A DNA stretch of 64,000 nt from PALSA-894 sp963734185 (GCA_963734185.1 CAVTGA010000001.1:2790001-2854000), one strand, 5' to 3'. Numbered from the stretch's first letter, positions 9,265 to 18,457 are shown. Made by a program: numbers and translations. Notes: generated from the letters alone by a model not told the origin.

Positions 9265-10839
9265 ATGCGACATGTCTGCCGTTCCCTTACGATCGGAATA
9301 CTGCTTGCAATGGCGTCCTCGCCGAGTTCATTCGGTCAAGTCAACAAGAACGCGACGTCCACCCCGGCGCGGCCGACCGTTCAACCCCGCACAGTGGTGC
9401 AGCAGCCAGTGCAAGTGCGCCCCGCGCCAACCATGCAGCAACAAAACACGGTCACGACGAATAGACCGGCCGCAAACTTCAACCAGCCTGTCGGCACCAT
9501 GGCGGGCTCTACGCCGCAGATGGCGCCCAGCGCCGCCCCGACAGCGCGATCCGGGCTATACGAATTCGTGCGGCCGCCCTCGGCCCCGATGCCGCAGCCG
9601 ACCCAACCGACGGTCCGTCCAGCTGCGCCGGCAAACCCATCCACGCCAAGCCGATCGCCTTCAAACTTCAGTCACCCTTCCGGTACGATGGCGGGCTCCA
9701 CGCCGCAGATGATGCCGCCCGCGCCGCAGACGCCGCGCGGCAATCTGTATGAGTTCGTACGGCCGCCTGCCACCCCGCTGCCGCAGCCAACACAACCGAC
9801 GGCTCGTCCAGTCGCGCACCCAGTAAATACGGTCACGCCAAGCCGATCGCCTGCGAATCTCAATCAGCCGGCCGGCACGATGGCAGGCTCAACGCCGCAG
9901 GTCATGCCAGCTGGGCCAATGGTTCCTAGAAAATCCACGGTTGCTTCCAATCCGACTGCGTCGGCTGGACCGAGTACGATCAACTCGACCTCAAATGCTG
10001 CCGCCAAGTCACCGTCACGGTCTGCGACGTCGCCAAGCGTAAATGCGGCTGCCGGCACGACAAAGTCGAAGACTGTCGATCATAAGCCCGCCGCCGTAAC
10101 ACCAACGCCAAACAGCACGCCAGCAACCGCCGCTCGTTCAGACACGACAGCGTCGCGATCGAAGACTGAGCCGGTCATTTTTGTCCAATCTGGAAGCGGC
10201 GCGAAATTGACCGCCGAACAGGTCAAATCGGGATCGTTTCCAAAAGGAACGTTCTTTACTGAAAGTAGTACGGGACGAAAATTGACACAGAAAGAGATCG
10301 GCGGTTCGCCACCGGACAGCAACCCGAGAACGAAAAACGCGACTCTTGCTCGGGCCACTGAGAGCGCTTCAGGCCTAACAACCAAACGACCAGACGACAC
10401 ACGTAATGCTGTTTCCGCAACTCCCAAGGCGGCATTCGACCCTCAACCAGAGCCAAAGTCAAAACTCACCACCGTTGGAGAAGGCGTCGTAAACACGGTT
10501 ATGGCTGCCGGAAAACCGGTTCTGAGCGCCGCGCCGTATCCAATTAATGCTATTCCTGCTGTAGCGGGCTATTTTATCTATGTGTCTGATTTGCCGTCGC
10601 TAAAGTCGAGCGGAACCATCGGCGTGGTGAACTATATTGCACCACAAGTGCTCGCAACCGGAGCTCGGTACGCCGGTGCAGCGGTCGTGGGGGGAACAGC
10701 TCTAGGACCGCAGATGGCTTTGGGAGCAGTGGGTTACGGCTCTTACTGGATCGGGGAGCATTTCATTGCCCCTTATGTTGCTCCGCAACTCGGAGCAGCG
10801 ATGTTTAATATTGCTCCAGGCCTATTCACTCCTCGATGA
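9265..10839 (+). CDS. Secreted proline/threonine-rich repeat protein
   Basis: The ATG at 9265 follows GGAGAGAG and opens a 524-residue protein. A signal peptide comes first (cleavage near SFGQ). Then come about two and a half tandem units of 63-64 residues, each with GTMAGSTPQ followed by LYEFVRPP and a P/Q/T-rich linker. A Ser/Thr/Ala-rich low-complexity stretch follows (residues about 230-310), then a small domain with SGAKLTAEQVKSGSFPKGTF. The C-terminal 110 residues are hydrophobic and glycine-rich (AGYFIYVSDLP, GAAVVGGTALGPQMALGAVG) and may insert in a membrane. No family is recognised. The partner is the upstream lipoprotein. The extended repeats suggest a cell-wall or surface spacer. 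Confidence 0.7.
   Translation: MRHVCRSLTIGILLAMASSPSSFGQVNKNATSTPARPTVQPRTVVQQPVQVRPAPTMQQQNTVTTNRPAANFNQPVGTMAGSTPQMAPSAAPTARSGLYEFVRPPSAPMPQPTQPTVRPAAPANPSTPSRSPSNFSHPSGTMAGSTPQMMPPAPQTPRGNLYEFVRPPATPLPQPTQPTARPVAHPVNTVTPSRSPANLNQPAGTMAGSTPQVMPAGPMVPRKSTVASNPTASAGPSTINSTSNAAAKSPSRSATSPSVNAAAGTTKSKTVDHKPAAVTPTPNSTPATAARSDTTASRSKTEPVIFVQSGSGAKLTAEQVKSGSFPKGTFFTESSTGRKLTQKEIGGSPPDSNPRTKNATLARATESASGLTTKRPDDTRNAVSATPKAAFDPQPEPKSKLTTVGEGVVNTVMAAGKPVLSAAPYPINAIPAVAGYFIYVSDLPSLKSSGTIGVVNYIAPQVLATGARYAGAAVVGGTALGPQMALGAVGYGSYWIGEHFIAPYVAPQLGAAMFNIAPGLFTPR
9475..9945 (+). repeat. In-frame tandem repeats, 189 and 192 bases
   Basis: Units begin at 9475, 9664 and 9856. The first two are complete and each encode N(F)xxPxGTMAGSTPQ, LYEFVRPP and PQPTQPT. 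The third keeps the GTMAGSTPQ part and then diverges near 9945. The spacing of 63 and 64 codons keeps the reading frame. Confidence 0.85.
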
Positions 10840-10950
10840 ATTTAGCGCCGAGCCGAAGACAACAATTTCGCGCCAACCAAAACTACGAACCTAATGACCG
10901 GGTCATCAGCGAGCAAAAATCAACCGGGCAAAGTTGTGCGAGATGGAAGT

Positions 10951-11033
10951 AGTGCCCAGGCACGGAATCGACCCACCCGGCACCGTGAAACCACCGACAG
11001 CGTGACTTGCCGTCACGTGCTCCGCAAGCGCTG
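10951..11033 (-). pseudogene. Heavily degraded tRNA-Phe-like remnant
   Basis: On the plus strand, pieces of the tRNA-Phe complement appear in order: agtgcccagg, cggaatcga, ccaccgaca, then cgtcacgtgctc. The anticodon-loop part is altered, the T-arm part appears duplicated, and the 5' acceptor end is lost. It cannot fold as a tRNA. It lies just before the M81 peptidase gene and marks the right side of the 5-11 kb accessory block. Confidence 0.55.
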
Positions 11034-11125
11034 ATTGCCTGCAGACGCAGATGGGCCCTGCGTTGTCGTATCTCGAAGCTTGCGGCAGGACCGGCTACAA
11101 GCAACGCGCACACCCGGAGCAGGTC

Positions 11126-12655
11126 ATGTCCCCTCCCCGCGTCGCCATTCTCGGCCTGATGCTCGAATCGAACCGCTGGTCGCGGCCGGCAGGAAGCGAC
11201 GATTTCGAGCGCAGCTGGCTCGAGGGGCAGGCCATTCTCGACGAGGCGCGTGAGACCAACACCGCGATGGCGATGGAGGCCTCGGCCTTCGTGAAGGCGA
11301 TGGACGCGACCGGGCCGTGGGAGGCGGCGCCGATCCTGATCAGCTCGAGCTTTCCGGCGGGGCCGGTCGAGCAGGCGACGTTCGAGCAGGCGCTATCGAT
11401 CATGCGCAAGGGGCTGCGCCAGGCCGGCACGCTCGATGCCGTCTATATCTGCAACCACGGCGCCATGACGGCAACGCATATGTACGACCCCGACGGCGAG
11501 ATCGTCGCGCAGGTGCGCACGATCGTCGGGGCGAAAACGCGCGTCGTCATGACGCTCGACCTGCACGCCAACCTATCCGAACGCATGGTCGAGGGCTGTG
11601 ACCTCGTCGTCGGCTACCGTACCAACCCGCATGTCGACATGGCGGAGCGCGGCGAGGAAGCAGCGTTCTCGCTGCGGCTGATGCTCGCCGGCAAGGCCGA
11701 TCCGAAGACCGCGCTGGTGCGCCTGCCGCTGACGCCCGCCTCGGTCAATCTTCTCACCCATGCCGGGCCCTACGGCGAGATCATCGACTATGGGCAGCGC
11801 CGCCAGGCCGAACACTCCGGCGCGATCCTCAACGTCTCGATCTTCGGGGGATTCGTATTTTCCGACACGCCGAAGAACGGGCTCGCGGTCGTCGTCACCG
11901 CGCGCAACGATCGCGCCCTGGCGCAGACGCTTGCAACCGAGATCGCCGGGAGGGCGTGGGCGATGCGCGAACGCTTCCGCAAGGTGCTGACGCCGGTCGC
12001 CGAGGCGGTCGCGCTCGCGCGCGCCGGCAGAGGCGCGCCGCTGATCTATGCGGACTCAGGCGACAATCCCGGCGGCGGCGGCTCCGGGCGCACCACCGAG
12101 CTGCTCGCGGCCCTGCACGCGGCCGGCGCGCACAACGTGCTCTACGGCTCCTATTTCGATCCGGCGCTCGCCGCGCAAGCGCACCGGCTGGGCCCACGCG
12201 CGCGCTTCACCGCGCGCTTCAATCGCGCCAAGGGCCCGGCACCATGGGAGCAATGGGATGTGCCGTTCGAGGCCGAGGCCGAAGTGCTCGGCGTCACCGA
12301 CGGCCGCTTCATCGGCAAGCGCGGGCTGATGCAGGGGCGAAGGGTCGATGTCGGAGCGTCGGCCGCGCTGAAGATCGGCGGCATCACCACGATCGTGATC
12401 TCGCAACGCAACCAGACCGCCGACCCGATGTTCTTCGAGATGTTCGGGCTCGACATCGGCAAGGCGCAGACCGTCGTGGTAAAATCGCGCGGCCATTTCC
12501 GCGCGGGTTTTCTGCCCTGGTTCCCGCCCGAACAGGTGCGCGAGGTCGATACTGCGGGCGTCACCAGCCCGGTGCTCGAGCGCCTGCCGTTCGAGGGCCT
12601 GCCGCGGCCGAGCTACCCGCTCGACGAGAATGCGGCGTGGAGCGCAGGCGGCTGA
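11126..12655 (+). CDS. M81 family metallopeptidase (MlrC/microcystinase C-like)
   Basis: The 509-residue protein matches the MlrC family in length and in metal motifs: LDLHAN (Asp145, His147) and TNPHVD (His169), which bind zinc. The C-terminal half carries SGDNPGGGGSG, typical of the family's second domain. MlrC cleaves linearised microcystin in sphingomonads, but homologues are widespread in soil proteobacteria and probably act on other peptides; no mlrA or mlrB is present here. The ATG at 11126 is chosen because GGAG lies 7 bases upstream; the longer open frame runs into the tRNA remnant. It stands alone and ends just before a palindromic repeat. Confidence 0.85.
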   Translation: MSPPRVAILGLMLESNRWSRPAGSDDFERSWLEGQAILDEARETNTAMAMEASAFVKAMDATGPWEAAPILISSSFPAGPVEQATFEQALSIMRKGLRQAGTLDAVYICNHGAMTATHMYDPDGEIVAQVRTIVGAKTRVVMTLDLHANLSERMVEGCDLVVGYRTNPHVDMAERGEEAAFSLRLMLAGKADPKTALVRLPLTPASVNLLTHAGPYGEIIDYGQRRQAEHSGAILNVSIFGGFVFSDTPKNGLAVVVTARNDRALAQTLATEIAGRAWAMRERFRKVLTPVAEAVALARAGRGAPLIYADSGDNPGGGGSGRTTELLAALHAAGAHNVLYGSYFDPALAAQAHRLGPRARFTARFNRAKGPAPWEQWDVPFEAEAEVLGVTDGRFIGKRGLMQGRRVDVGASAALKIGGITTIVISQRNQTADPMFFEMFGLDIGKAQTVVVKSRGHFRAGFLPWFPPEQVREVDTAGVTSPVLERLPFEGLPRPSYPLDENAAWSAGG

Positions 12656-12672
12656 ACCACGGTCGGCAAGGT

Positions 12673-12763
12673 GTCATGGCCGGGCTTGTCCCGGCCATCC
12701 ACGTCTTTCTTCCTCGCAGCACCCCAGTAAGACGTGGATGCCCGGCACAAGGCCGGGCATGAC
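12673..12763. repeat. Palindromic intergenic element, family A
   Basis: Arms begin gtcatggccggg and end ccgggcatgac, with inner arms acgtctt and aagacgt, so the element can form a long imperfect hairpin. A second copy is at 35247-35365. It lies between converging genes and could act as a bidirectional terminator. Confidence 0.85.
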
Positions 12764-12788
12764 GGGGGAGGGCGTCGCCACGTCGGTG

Positions 12789-14504
12789 CTATTTCGCTGC
12801 CGCGCAATCGCGAAAGATCTGCAGTTGGGCCGCGCTGAAATATTCGATCTTGCGGTTGCTGTTGCGGTGTGACAAGTGCAGGCACATGTCCGCCGCAATG
12901 GTCCGCGTGTAGTCGCGAGTGACCTCGTTGACTTCGTCCGGCTCCAGGTAGCGGCGGTTCTCGCTGACGAACTCGAACGCTGCTTTCTGACTCCTGAACA
13001 GCAATTCCGTGACCAGTGTTTTCTGTTCGGCGGGAGTCATCGCGCCTATCGGCAGCGACTTCTGTGTGAAGTCCAGCCATAGCCCCGACGTCTCGCTCCG
13101 CCTTACCGCCATCGCCACCAGTGCCCGCATTTCTGCCGGCGTCAGCATGCCCAGCAACTTTTCCTTCGACAGGCCCGAAAAATCATCGTGACGGGCGTCA
13201 GCAAGAACCTTGCTCATGAGATCGCGTCGCAGCGCGGTCGAGAAATTGACGTGCTGCAGCGCGGCCAGCGCATACGATGTCTTCGCCTTGACGATCTTTG
13301 TCACGGCATCGTGCTGGATGTCGGCCGGCAATCGCTCCCCGAGGACCTCCAACGCGCGCACCGCGACGCCCGGGTCGGCCATGAAATCCGATCGCATGCG
13401 CGCGCCGAGCTGCGCGATGTCCGGATCGGAAAGGCGCAATGGCACGGCGTGCGCCAGCAATGTCGCAATGCTGGCCTCGCCCAGCGCCTTGGCACGGAGC
13501 GCGAGGCGCTGCTCCGACGTCAGGCGGTTCGCTTTGGAGATGATGGCGACGGCCTCGTTACCGCATCCTGGCGAGGCCAGGATGCGTCCGACCAGCCTGT
13601 CGAACTGATCATCGTCGAGCAAATGGGACTTTTGGGCCACCTGGGAAAGTGGCGCGATGTCTTCCGCAATCTCGAGAAGCAGGGCAAAGACCGCATCCCG
13701 GTGCACGAGGGGAGAGTCGGGCTGCGTGAGCAGCTTGAGCAGGGTCGGCAGATGCTTTTCCTCGATAGCCTCCTTCTCGGAATAGTATGTGCTCCAGGTC
13801 GCGCCGGGCGCTGTCGCCTCCCCCTGCGGGGACAGCTTCATCTTGAGCGGGCACGCCACGCGGTCGCCGACGGTGGCGCGGCAGATGCTCGCGAGCACGC
13901 GATCCTGGACCGCGCGCTTCTCGACCAGCTCGATTTTCGATGAGCGAGCCAGTGCGGCCTGCTCCTGCAGTATCGGCCTTGCGGCGCGCCTCAGGGGCTC
14001 GGAAAGGTCGTCGTTGTCGCGGCGCGTAGCGATATAGGACTCGGCATAGCGGTACTCGAGCTCGAGTGCGCTCGTGATCAGTTTGCCGACCACGTTGCGC
14101 ACGATCCGCGTACCGGCTCGGTCACTCAGAAACCAGACCTTGAGTGCCGGATCCCGTGTCTCCTCGCGCACCAGATGGACACGTCCGTCGCGGCCAATGA
14201 CCGCCGCGTCGTACGGCACTTCGCGGGCTGTCGCCCACAAAGGAACGTGGAACCAGGTCCACACCAGTGCCAGCCACGCGGCCGAGCTGATCGTTCTGTC
14301 CTCGAAAGGCGAGAACATCAGCTTGATCACTATGGCAACCGAGACACTCGAGAAAACGATCGGCCAGAAACGACCCGCAGTCGTGAGCCAGATCCAATCG
14401 GTCCAGTGCATGGCTCCGGCAGCGCCGAGTCCGAGTGCGCACGGGAGCAGTCCGAACACCACGGCCCGGGACTTCGCGTCCTGCAGCTTCAACCAATTTC
14501 TCAT
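12789..14504 (-). CDS. Unrecognised membrane protein with long helical-repeat-like domain
   Basis: The ATG at 14504 follows GGGGAGG at good spacing, giving 571 residues. Three membrane segments lie at about residues 13-31, 44-63 and 74-92. The remaining 470 residues are helical, with recurring leucine-rich units (for example LPTLLKLLTQPDSPL, HRDAVFALLLEIAEDIAPL, LLAHAVPLRLSDPDIAQ, GVAVRALEVLGERLPADI) that resemble HEAT-type repeats, and an ending in NRKIEYFSAAQLQIFRDC. Two cysteines (Cys-Arg and Val-Ala-Cys-Pro) lie in the middle. I know no family name for it. It is divergent from the flavin monooxygenase gene. An interaction scaffold at the inner membrane is a guess from the architecture. 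Confidence 0.65.
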   Translation of the reverse strand: MRNWLKLQDAKSRAVVFGLLPCALGLGAAGAMHWTDWIWLTTAGRFWPIVFSSVSVAIVIKLMFSPFEDRTISSAAWLALVWTWFHVPLWATAREVPYDAAVIGRDGRVHLVREETRDPALKVWFLSDRAGTRIVRNVVGKLITSALELEYRYAESYIATRRDNDDLSEPLRRAARPILQEQAALARSSKIELVEKRAVQDRVLASICRATVGDRVACPLKMKLSPQGEATAPGATWSTYYSEKEAIEEKHLPTLLKLLTQPDSPLVHRDAVFALLLEIAEDIAPLSQVAQKSHLLDDDQFDRLVGRILASPGCGNEAVAIISKANRLTSEQRLALRAKALGEASIATLLAHAVPLRLSDPDIAQLGARMRSDFMADPGVAVRALEVLGERLPADIQHDAVTKIVKAKTSYALAALQHVNFSTALRRDLMSKVLADARHDDFSGLSKEKLLGMLTPAEMRALVAMAVRRSETSGLWLDFTQKSLPIGAMTPAEQKTLVTELLFRSQKAAFEFVSENRRYLEPDEVNEVTRDYTRTIAADMCLHLSHRNSNRKIEYFSAAQLQIFRDCAAAK

Positions 14505-14699
14505 TCCCGACCTCCCCGACGACGCACGCTCGCTGGTCGCTCCGACCGTGCCTGCATGCCAAGGACGTTCATTCCGGCAATGATTATACCTCCGATCGGC
14601 CACGGGGAGAATCGCCCGGCGGCCGGCACGGGAAGCTTCGGCTTTGCCCCTCGGCAAGGCAATATGGGCATACGGACGGACTTCAAACGGGGGAGGCCA

Positions 14700-15944
14700 A
14701 TGAAATTTGGGCTGTTCTACGAGCTACAGCTTCCCAAGCCGTGGGAACCCGACGACGAGCTGCGGCTGGTGCAAGACGCGCTGACTCAGGTCGAGCTCGC
14801 GGACCGCCTGGGGATCGACTATGCGTGGGCGGTGGAGCACCATTTTCTCGAGGAGTATTCCCACTGCTCTGCGTCCGAGGTGTTCCTGGCCGCCGCCGCC
14901 GCGCGGACCAAGCGCATCAGGCTCGGCCACGGCATTCGCCAGGTGATCGCCAACTACAATCACCCCGCCCGCACTGCGGAGGCGATCGCCATGCTCGACC
15001 TTGTTTCCAACGGCCGGGCGGAGTTCGGAATCGGCGAAGGCGCCACCAGGCTGGAGCTCGGCGGTTTCAACATCCCGGCGAAGGAAAAGCGCGCAATGTC
15101 CTTGGAGGCGGCCGAGCAGATCGCCAACATGATGGTCATGACTCCCTACCCCGGTTACGAAGGCGGTTCCTTCAGAATGCCTTGCCGCAATGTGCTTCCC
15201 AAGCCCGTACAAAAGCCGCATCCGCCAATGTGGATGGCCTGTACCAATCGCGACACCATCAAAGTGGCTGCGAGCCATGGACTCGGCGCGTTGGCTTTCT
15301 CCTTTATCGACGAGGCGGAGGCGCGAGCCTGGAGCCAAATCTACTACGACATCATCAAGAGCGATGCGTGCGTCCCGCTCGGGCATAGTGTCAATGCCAA
15401 TATCGCGATGGTATCCGCGTTCTCGCTGCACGCGGAGCGGAAGGAGGCAGTCCGACGCGGGAGGGAAGGCTTCGAGTTCTTTCGCTTTGCCATAGCGGCC
15501 CTGGTCACAAACGACACAGTGCCCGGCCGCTCCCGCCTGTTCGAGCAATTCCAGAACGAGCTGGGCGGCGCCGCCCCCGGCGCGAACCCGGCGCCTGGGG
15601 AAAGCCTGGCGAGTGCCTTCGAGGGATCGCCCGGCATCGGCACGCCCGACGATTTCCGGGCCCACGTAAAGCACTTCCAAGACGCAGGAGTCGATCAGAT
15701 CATCTTGCTGCAACAGGCCGGACGGAATCGGCACGAGCACATTTGCGAATCGTTGAACCTGCTAGCTCGTGACGTGTTGCCGGAGTTTGCCGAGAGGGCC
15801 GCAGAGCGTGACCGACGCAAGGCCGATGAGCTTGCGCCCCATGTCGAGAAAGCGCTCGCCCGCAAGAAGCGCATGGCGCCGCTCGCGGATGCGGATATTC
15901 CCGTGGTGAAAGCCTCCGTCGCGAGGCCGATCGTCAACACGTGA
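14700..15944 (+). CDS. LLM-class flavin-dependent monooxygenase (luciferase family)
   Basis: This 414-residue protein has the bacterial luciferase-like barrel: MKFGLFYELQLP at the start, YAWAVEHHFLEEYS (the usual WxxEHH motif), RIRLGHGIRQV, then ISNGRAEFGIGEG-type VSNGRAEFGIGEGA. These enzymes use reduced FMN and O2 to oxidise organic substrates. The C-terminal part (FRAHVKHFQDAGVDQIILL) is the family's closing helix region; a charged 60-residue tail follows. GGGGGAGG precedes the ATG at 14700. It is monocistronic in appearance and followed by a large palindromic repeat. The substrate is unknown. Confidence 0.85.
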   Translation: MKFGLFYELQLPKPWEPDDELRLVQDALTQVELADRLGIDYAWAVEHHFLEEYSHCSASEVFLAAAAARTKRIRLGHGIRQVIANYNHPARTAEAIAMLDLVSNGRAEFGIGEGATRLELGGFNIPAKEKRAMSLEAAEQIANMMVMTPYPGYEGGSFRMPCRNVLPKPVQKPHPPMWMACTNRDTIKVAASHGLGALAFSFIDEAEARAWSQIYYDIIKSDACVPLGHSVNANIAMVSAFSLHAERKEAVRRGREGFEFFRFAIAALVTNDTVPGRSRLFEQFQNELGGAAPGANPAPGESLASAFEGSPGIGTPDDFRAHVKHFQDAGVDQIILLQQAGRNRHEHICESLNLLARDVLPEFAERAAERDRRKADELAPHVEKALARKKRMAPLADADIPVVKASVARPIVNT

Positions 15945-15989
15945 ACTGAGAGCTGTCGCAGTGAAGTCATCGCACCGGACGAGCCGCAG

Positions 15990-16238
15990 ATCCCCTCTCC
16001 CCGAAGGGGAGAGGGTGCCGAGGACCGCAGGTCCGAGGCGGGAGAGGGGCTTGAGGAGCGCGCAAGTCAAAGGCGCTGCGTAGCAATATGGTGTCTTGAA
16101 AAAAATAGGCGCGACCGCGACTCCATGTCGACTGCCGGTGAGGGAAGCCCCTCTCCCGGCTCGCGCCATAGCGCGTCGCAGACGCGCGTGAACGCGCTTC
16201 TGGCGCTCGCCACCCTCTCCCCTTCGGGGAGAGGGGAC
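15990..16238. repeat. Long composite palindromic element, family B
   Basis: It begins with cccctctccccgaagggg (hairpin gagaggg) at 15992 and ends with the mirror ccctctccccttcggggaga at 16213-16236. Internal agaggggcttg and gcccctctcccgg form a second, outer set of arms. This fills the 305 bases between the converging monooxygenase and livF-type genes; no coding frame is visible. Confidence 0.8.
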
Positions 16239-16249
16239 GCGGCCGGCAC

Positions 16250-17056
16250 CTATGAAAGCCACCGCTTGCGTCGTTTGTAATGCTTCACATCGCGGTAGGA
16301 CTTGCGCGAGCCCACCTCGTTGAGCCCGAGATAGAACTCGCGGATGTCCGCGTTGTCGCGCAGCTTCTGGACACTGCCTTCGAGCACGATACGGCCCGTT
16401 TCCATGACATAGCCGTGCTGGGCCACCGACACCGCCATAGCGGCATTCTGCTCCACCAACAGCACGGATAAACTCTCCTGCTTAACCAGGCGCTGAACTA
16501 TGCCGAAGATCTCCTCGACCAACATCGGCGCCAGGCCGAGCGAGGGTTCGTCCAGGAGCATGAGCTTGGGTTCCGACATCAATGCGCGGCCGATAGCCAG
16601 CATCTGTTGCTCGCCGCCGGAGAGGTATCCGGACAGCTGATGACGCCGCTCCTTGAGCAGTGGAAAGTAAGTGTAGACGAGCTCGATTCCGCGGCGGACC
16701 ATGCGCGGTTCGCGCTGCACGTGACCACCGGCGATCAGGTTCTCCTCGGCGGTCAGGTGCTCGAACACACGCCGGCCCTCGAACACCTGGGAAATGCCGA
16801 TGCGCGTCACGTCGAACGGCCGCATGCCGTCGATGCGCTTGTCGCCGAAGGTGATGGAGCCCTTGGTAATGTTGCCGCGCTCCGTGCCGAGCACGCCGGA
16901 GATGGCCTTGAGGGTGGTGGTCTTGCCCGCGCCGTTGGCGCCGAGCAGCGTCGTGATCGTGCCTGCCTGCACCTCGAGCGACACACCCTTCAGCACCAGG
17001 ACGACGTTGTCGTAGACAACTTCGATGTTGTTGACCGATAGCATCGGAGCCGGCAT
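16250..17056 (-). CDS. Branched-chain-type ABC transporter ATP-binding protein (LivF-like)
   Basis: This is the cytoplasmic ATPase of a HAAT-family importer. Visible are Walker A GANGAGKTT, signature YLSGGEQQMLAIGRAL, Walker B LMLLDEPSLGLAP and the switch histidine region LLVEQNA. It has 268 residues, slightly longer than LivF, with a basic tail (SYRDVKHYKRRKRW) often seen in aromatic-acid or fatty-acid versions of this system. It is the last gene of the six-gene operon and is separated from the binding-protein gene by a palindromic element. Confidence 0.88.
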   Translation of the reverse strand: MPAPMLSVNNIEVVYDNVVLVLKGVSLEVQAGTITTLLGANGAGKTTTLKAISGVLGTERGNITKGSITFGDKRIDGMRPFDVTRIGISQVFEGRRVFEHLTAEENLIAGGHVQREPRMVRRGIELVYTYFPLLKERRHQLSGYLSGGEQQMLAIGRALMSEPKLMLLDEPSLGLAPMLVEEIFGIVQRLVKQESLSVLLVEQNAAMAVSVAQHGYVMETGRIVLEGSVQKLRDNADIREFYLGLNEVGSRKSYRDVKHYKRRKRWLS

Positions 17057-17116
17057 GTCGCGCCCGAGGGGGTCCGGCCGGCGAAAATCGCGCCGGCCGT
17101 TCCCTGTGGGTGGTTA

Positions 17117-17218
17117 GAGCGTGATGACTTTTCTTCGAATCGTCATCCCGCTCCAGGTTGATGGTGGAGCATGATCTTTTTCCGAAAACCGCTGCACACT
17201 TTTCGGGATCATGCTCTA
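17117..17218. repeat. Two palindromic units, family C
   Basis: Arms gagcgtgatgac/gtcatcccgctc (17117-17152) are followed by gagcatgatc/gatcatgctc (17167-17216). The second is the common 'agcatgatc...gatcatgct' repeat of Bradyrhizobium-like genomes. The binding-protein stop codon (17216-17218) lies inside it, and it separates livK-type from livF-type within the operon. Confidence 0.8.
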
Positions 17219-18457
17219 GTTGGTGGCCGCGAGATGCTTGTTGATCACGGCGCGGTAAGCCTGGAACCAGTCACCATTCTTGACCAGCTTGCCGTCCTTG
17301 ACGGTCCAGATCTGCACCCAGCCCCCGCCTTCGTGATCGGCCTCGGTGATCTCCATCGGCGGCACCATGCCGCCCAGCGTGAAGCCCTTGATGGATTCCA
17401 TGCCCTTCTTGACGTCCTCGCTCGTCGGCCTGGCGCCGCCCTTGGCCTTGATCGCGTTGCGCACTGCCTCTGCGTGAATGGCGGCGATCATGACACCGCG
17501 ATTGTAGAATACGCTCACCTCCTGAGCTGCCGGTATTGGCTTGCCCTGGGCCTGGTACATCGCGTTGATGTCCTTGATCACCTGGAAGTCCGAGCCGACG
17601 CCGGCAAACTGGATGGTGTGGTAGCCGTTGGCGGTTTCGTAACCGCCGGCCGCCTTGATGTCGGCTTCAGAGGCGCCCCACACGAACGACACCACCTTGC
17701 TCAGCGGATAGCCTTTGCCCTTCAGCTCCTTGATGGAGACTGATGGAGAGCGTCCGAACAGATGGGTGATGACGAAGTCCGGCTTGTAACGGCCGGTGAT
17801 GTCGAGCACCTGCGCAGCCATCTCGACGCCGGGCGCCGGCACGGCGAAGGTCCTGAGATCGAAGCCTTCGCTCTTGGCGAGGTCCTCGAGGATGACGAGC
17901 GGCTCCTTGCCGGCCGGGTTGTCATAGAACAGATAGGCGATCTTCTTGCCCCTGAGATTGCCCCCCAATTCCTTCTTGGCGAAGGCAACGGCCGCCGCGC
18001 CCTGCGACCAGTAGCTGGCCGCGATCGGGAAGACATACGGATACCGCTTGCCGTCGCTCGCCGCGGCGGTGCCGAAGCCGGGTGAGGTGCCGAGGATCTT
18101 GTCCTCCTCAAGCTTCTTGGTCAGTGCGGCCGTCTGTGGCGTGCCATAGAGGCCCTCCAGCACGGCGCCCTCCTTCTTGAAGCGCTCGTGCGCCTCCATG
18201 GCAGGCGGCACCTTGTACTCGTGGTCGATCTCGAGCACGCGGATCTTGTAGCCTTCGATGCCGCCCTTGCTGTTCACAAGGTTGATGTAGTCGTGATAGC
18301 CGGGGCAGAGGAACACGCCCACGGTCTGGGTGGCGCCCGTGCGGTCGCATTGCAGACCGAACACCAGCTCCTTGTCTTGCGCTGCGACATTGCCTGTCAC
18401 GAGAGCGACGGTACTGGCTGCGATCGCCGCTATGCGCCAATTTGAGCTTCTCGACAT
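17216..18457 (-). CDS. Branched-chain-type ABC transporter substrate-binding protein (LivK-like)
   Basis: The 413-residue protein has a signal peptide (cleavage near NVAAQ-DKEL) and a Peripla_BP_6 fold: YHDYINLVNSKGGIEGYKI, ALTKKLEEDKILG, FPIAASYWSQGAAAVAF and KKIAYLFYDNPAGKEP. Such proteins in Hyphomicrobiales bind hydrophobic acids, aromatic acids or amino acids; the neighbouring acyl-CoA ligase points to a carboxylic acid here (inference). The ATG at 18457 is chosen over an upstream start because GGGGAGAA precedes it. It follows the livM-type gene by about 37 bases. Confidence 0.88.
   Translation of the reverse strand: MSRSSNWRIAAIAASTVALVTGNVAAQDKELVFGLQCDRTGATQTVGVFLCPGYHDYINLVNSKGGIEGYKIRVLEIDHEYKVPPAMEAHERFKKEGAVLEGLYGTPQTAALTKKLEEDKILGTSPGFGTAAASDGKRYPYVFPIAASYWSQGAAAVAFAKKELGGNLRGKKIAYLFYDNPAGKEPLVILEDLAKSEGFDLRTFAVPAPGVEMAAQVLDITGRYKPDFVITHLFGRSPSVSIKELKGKGYPLSKVVSFVWGASEADIKAAGGYETANGYHTIQFAGVGSDFQVIKDINAMYQAQGKPIPAAQEVSVFYNRGVMIAAIHAEAVRNAIKAKGGARPTSEDVKKGMESIKGFTLGGMVPPMEITEADHEGGGWVQIWTVKDGKLVKNGDWFQAYRAVINKHLAATN

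Noticed and set aside
5084..11125. Insertion sequence or transposase behind the duplications
   Set aside because: No transposase, integrase or terminal inverted repeats were found in this block; only tRNA-derived repeats are visible.
11126..12655. A microcystin degradation (mlr) cluster
   Set aside because: Only the MlrC-like gene is present; neighbours are an unrecognised membrane protein and a flavin monooxygenase, with no mlrA, mlrB or mlrD.
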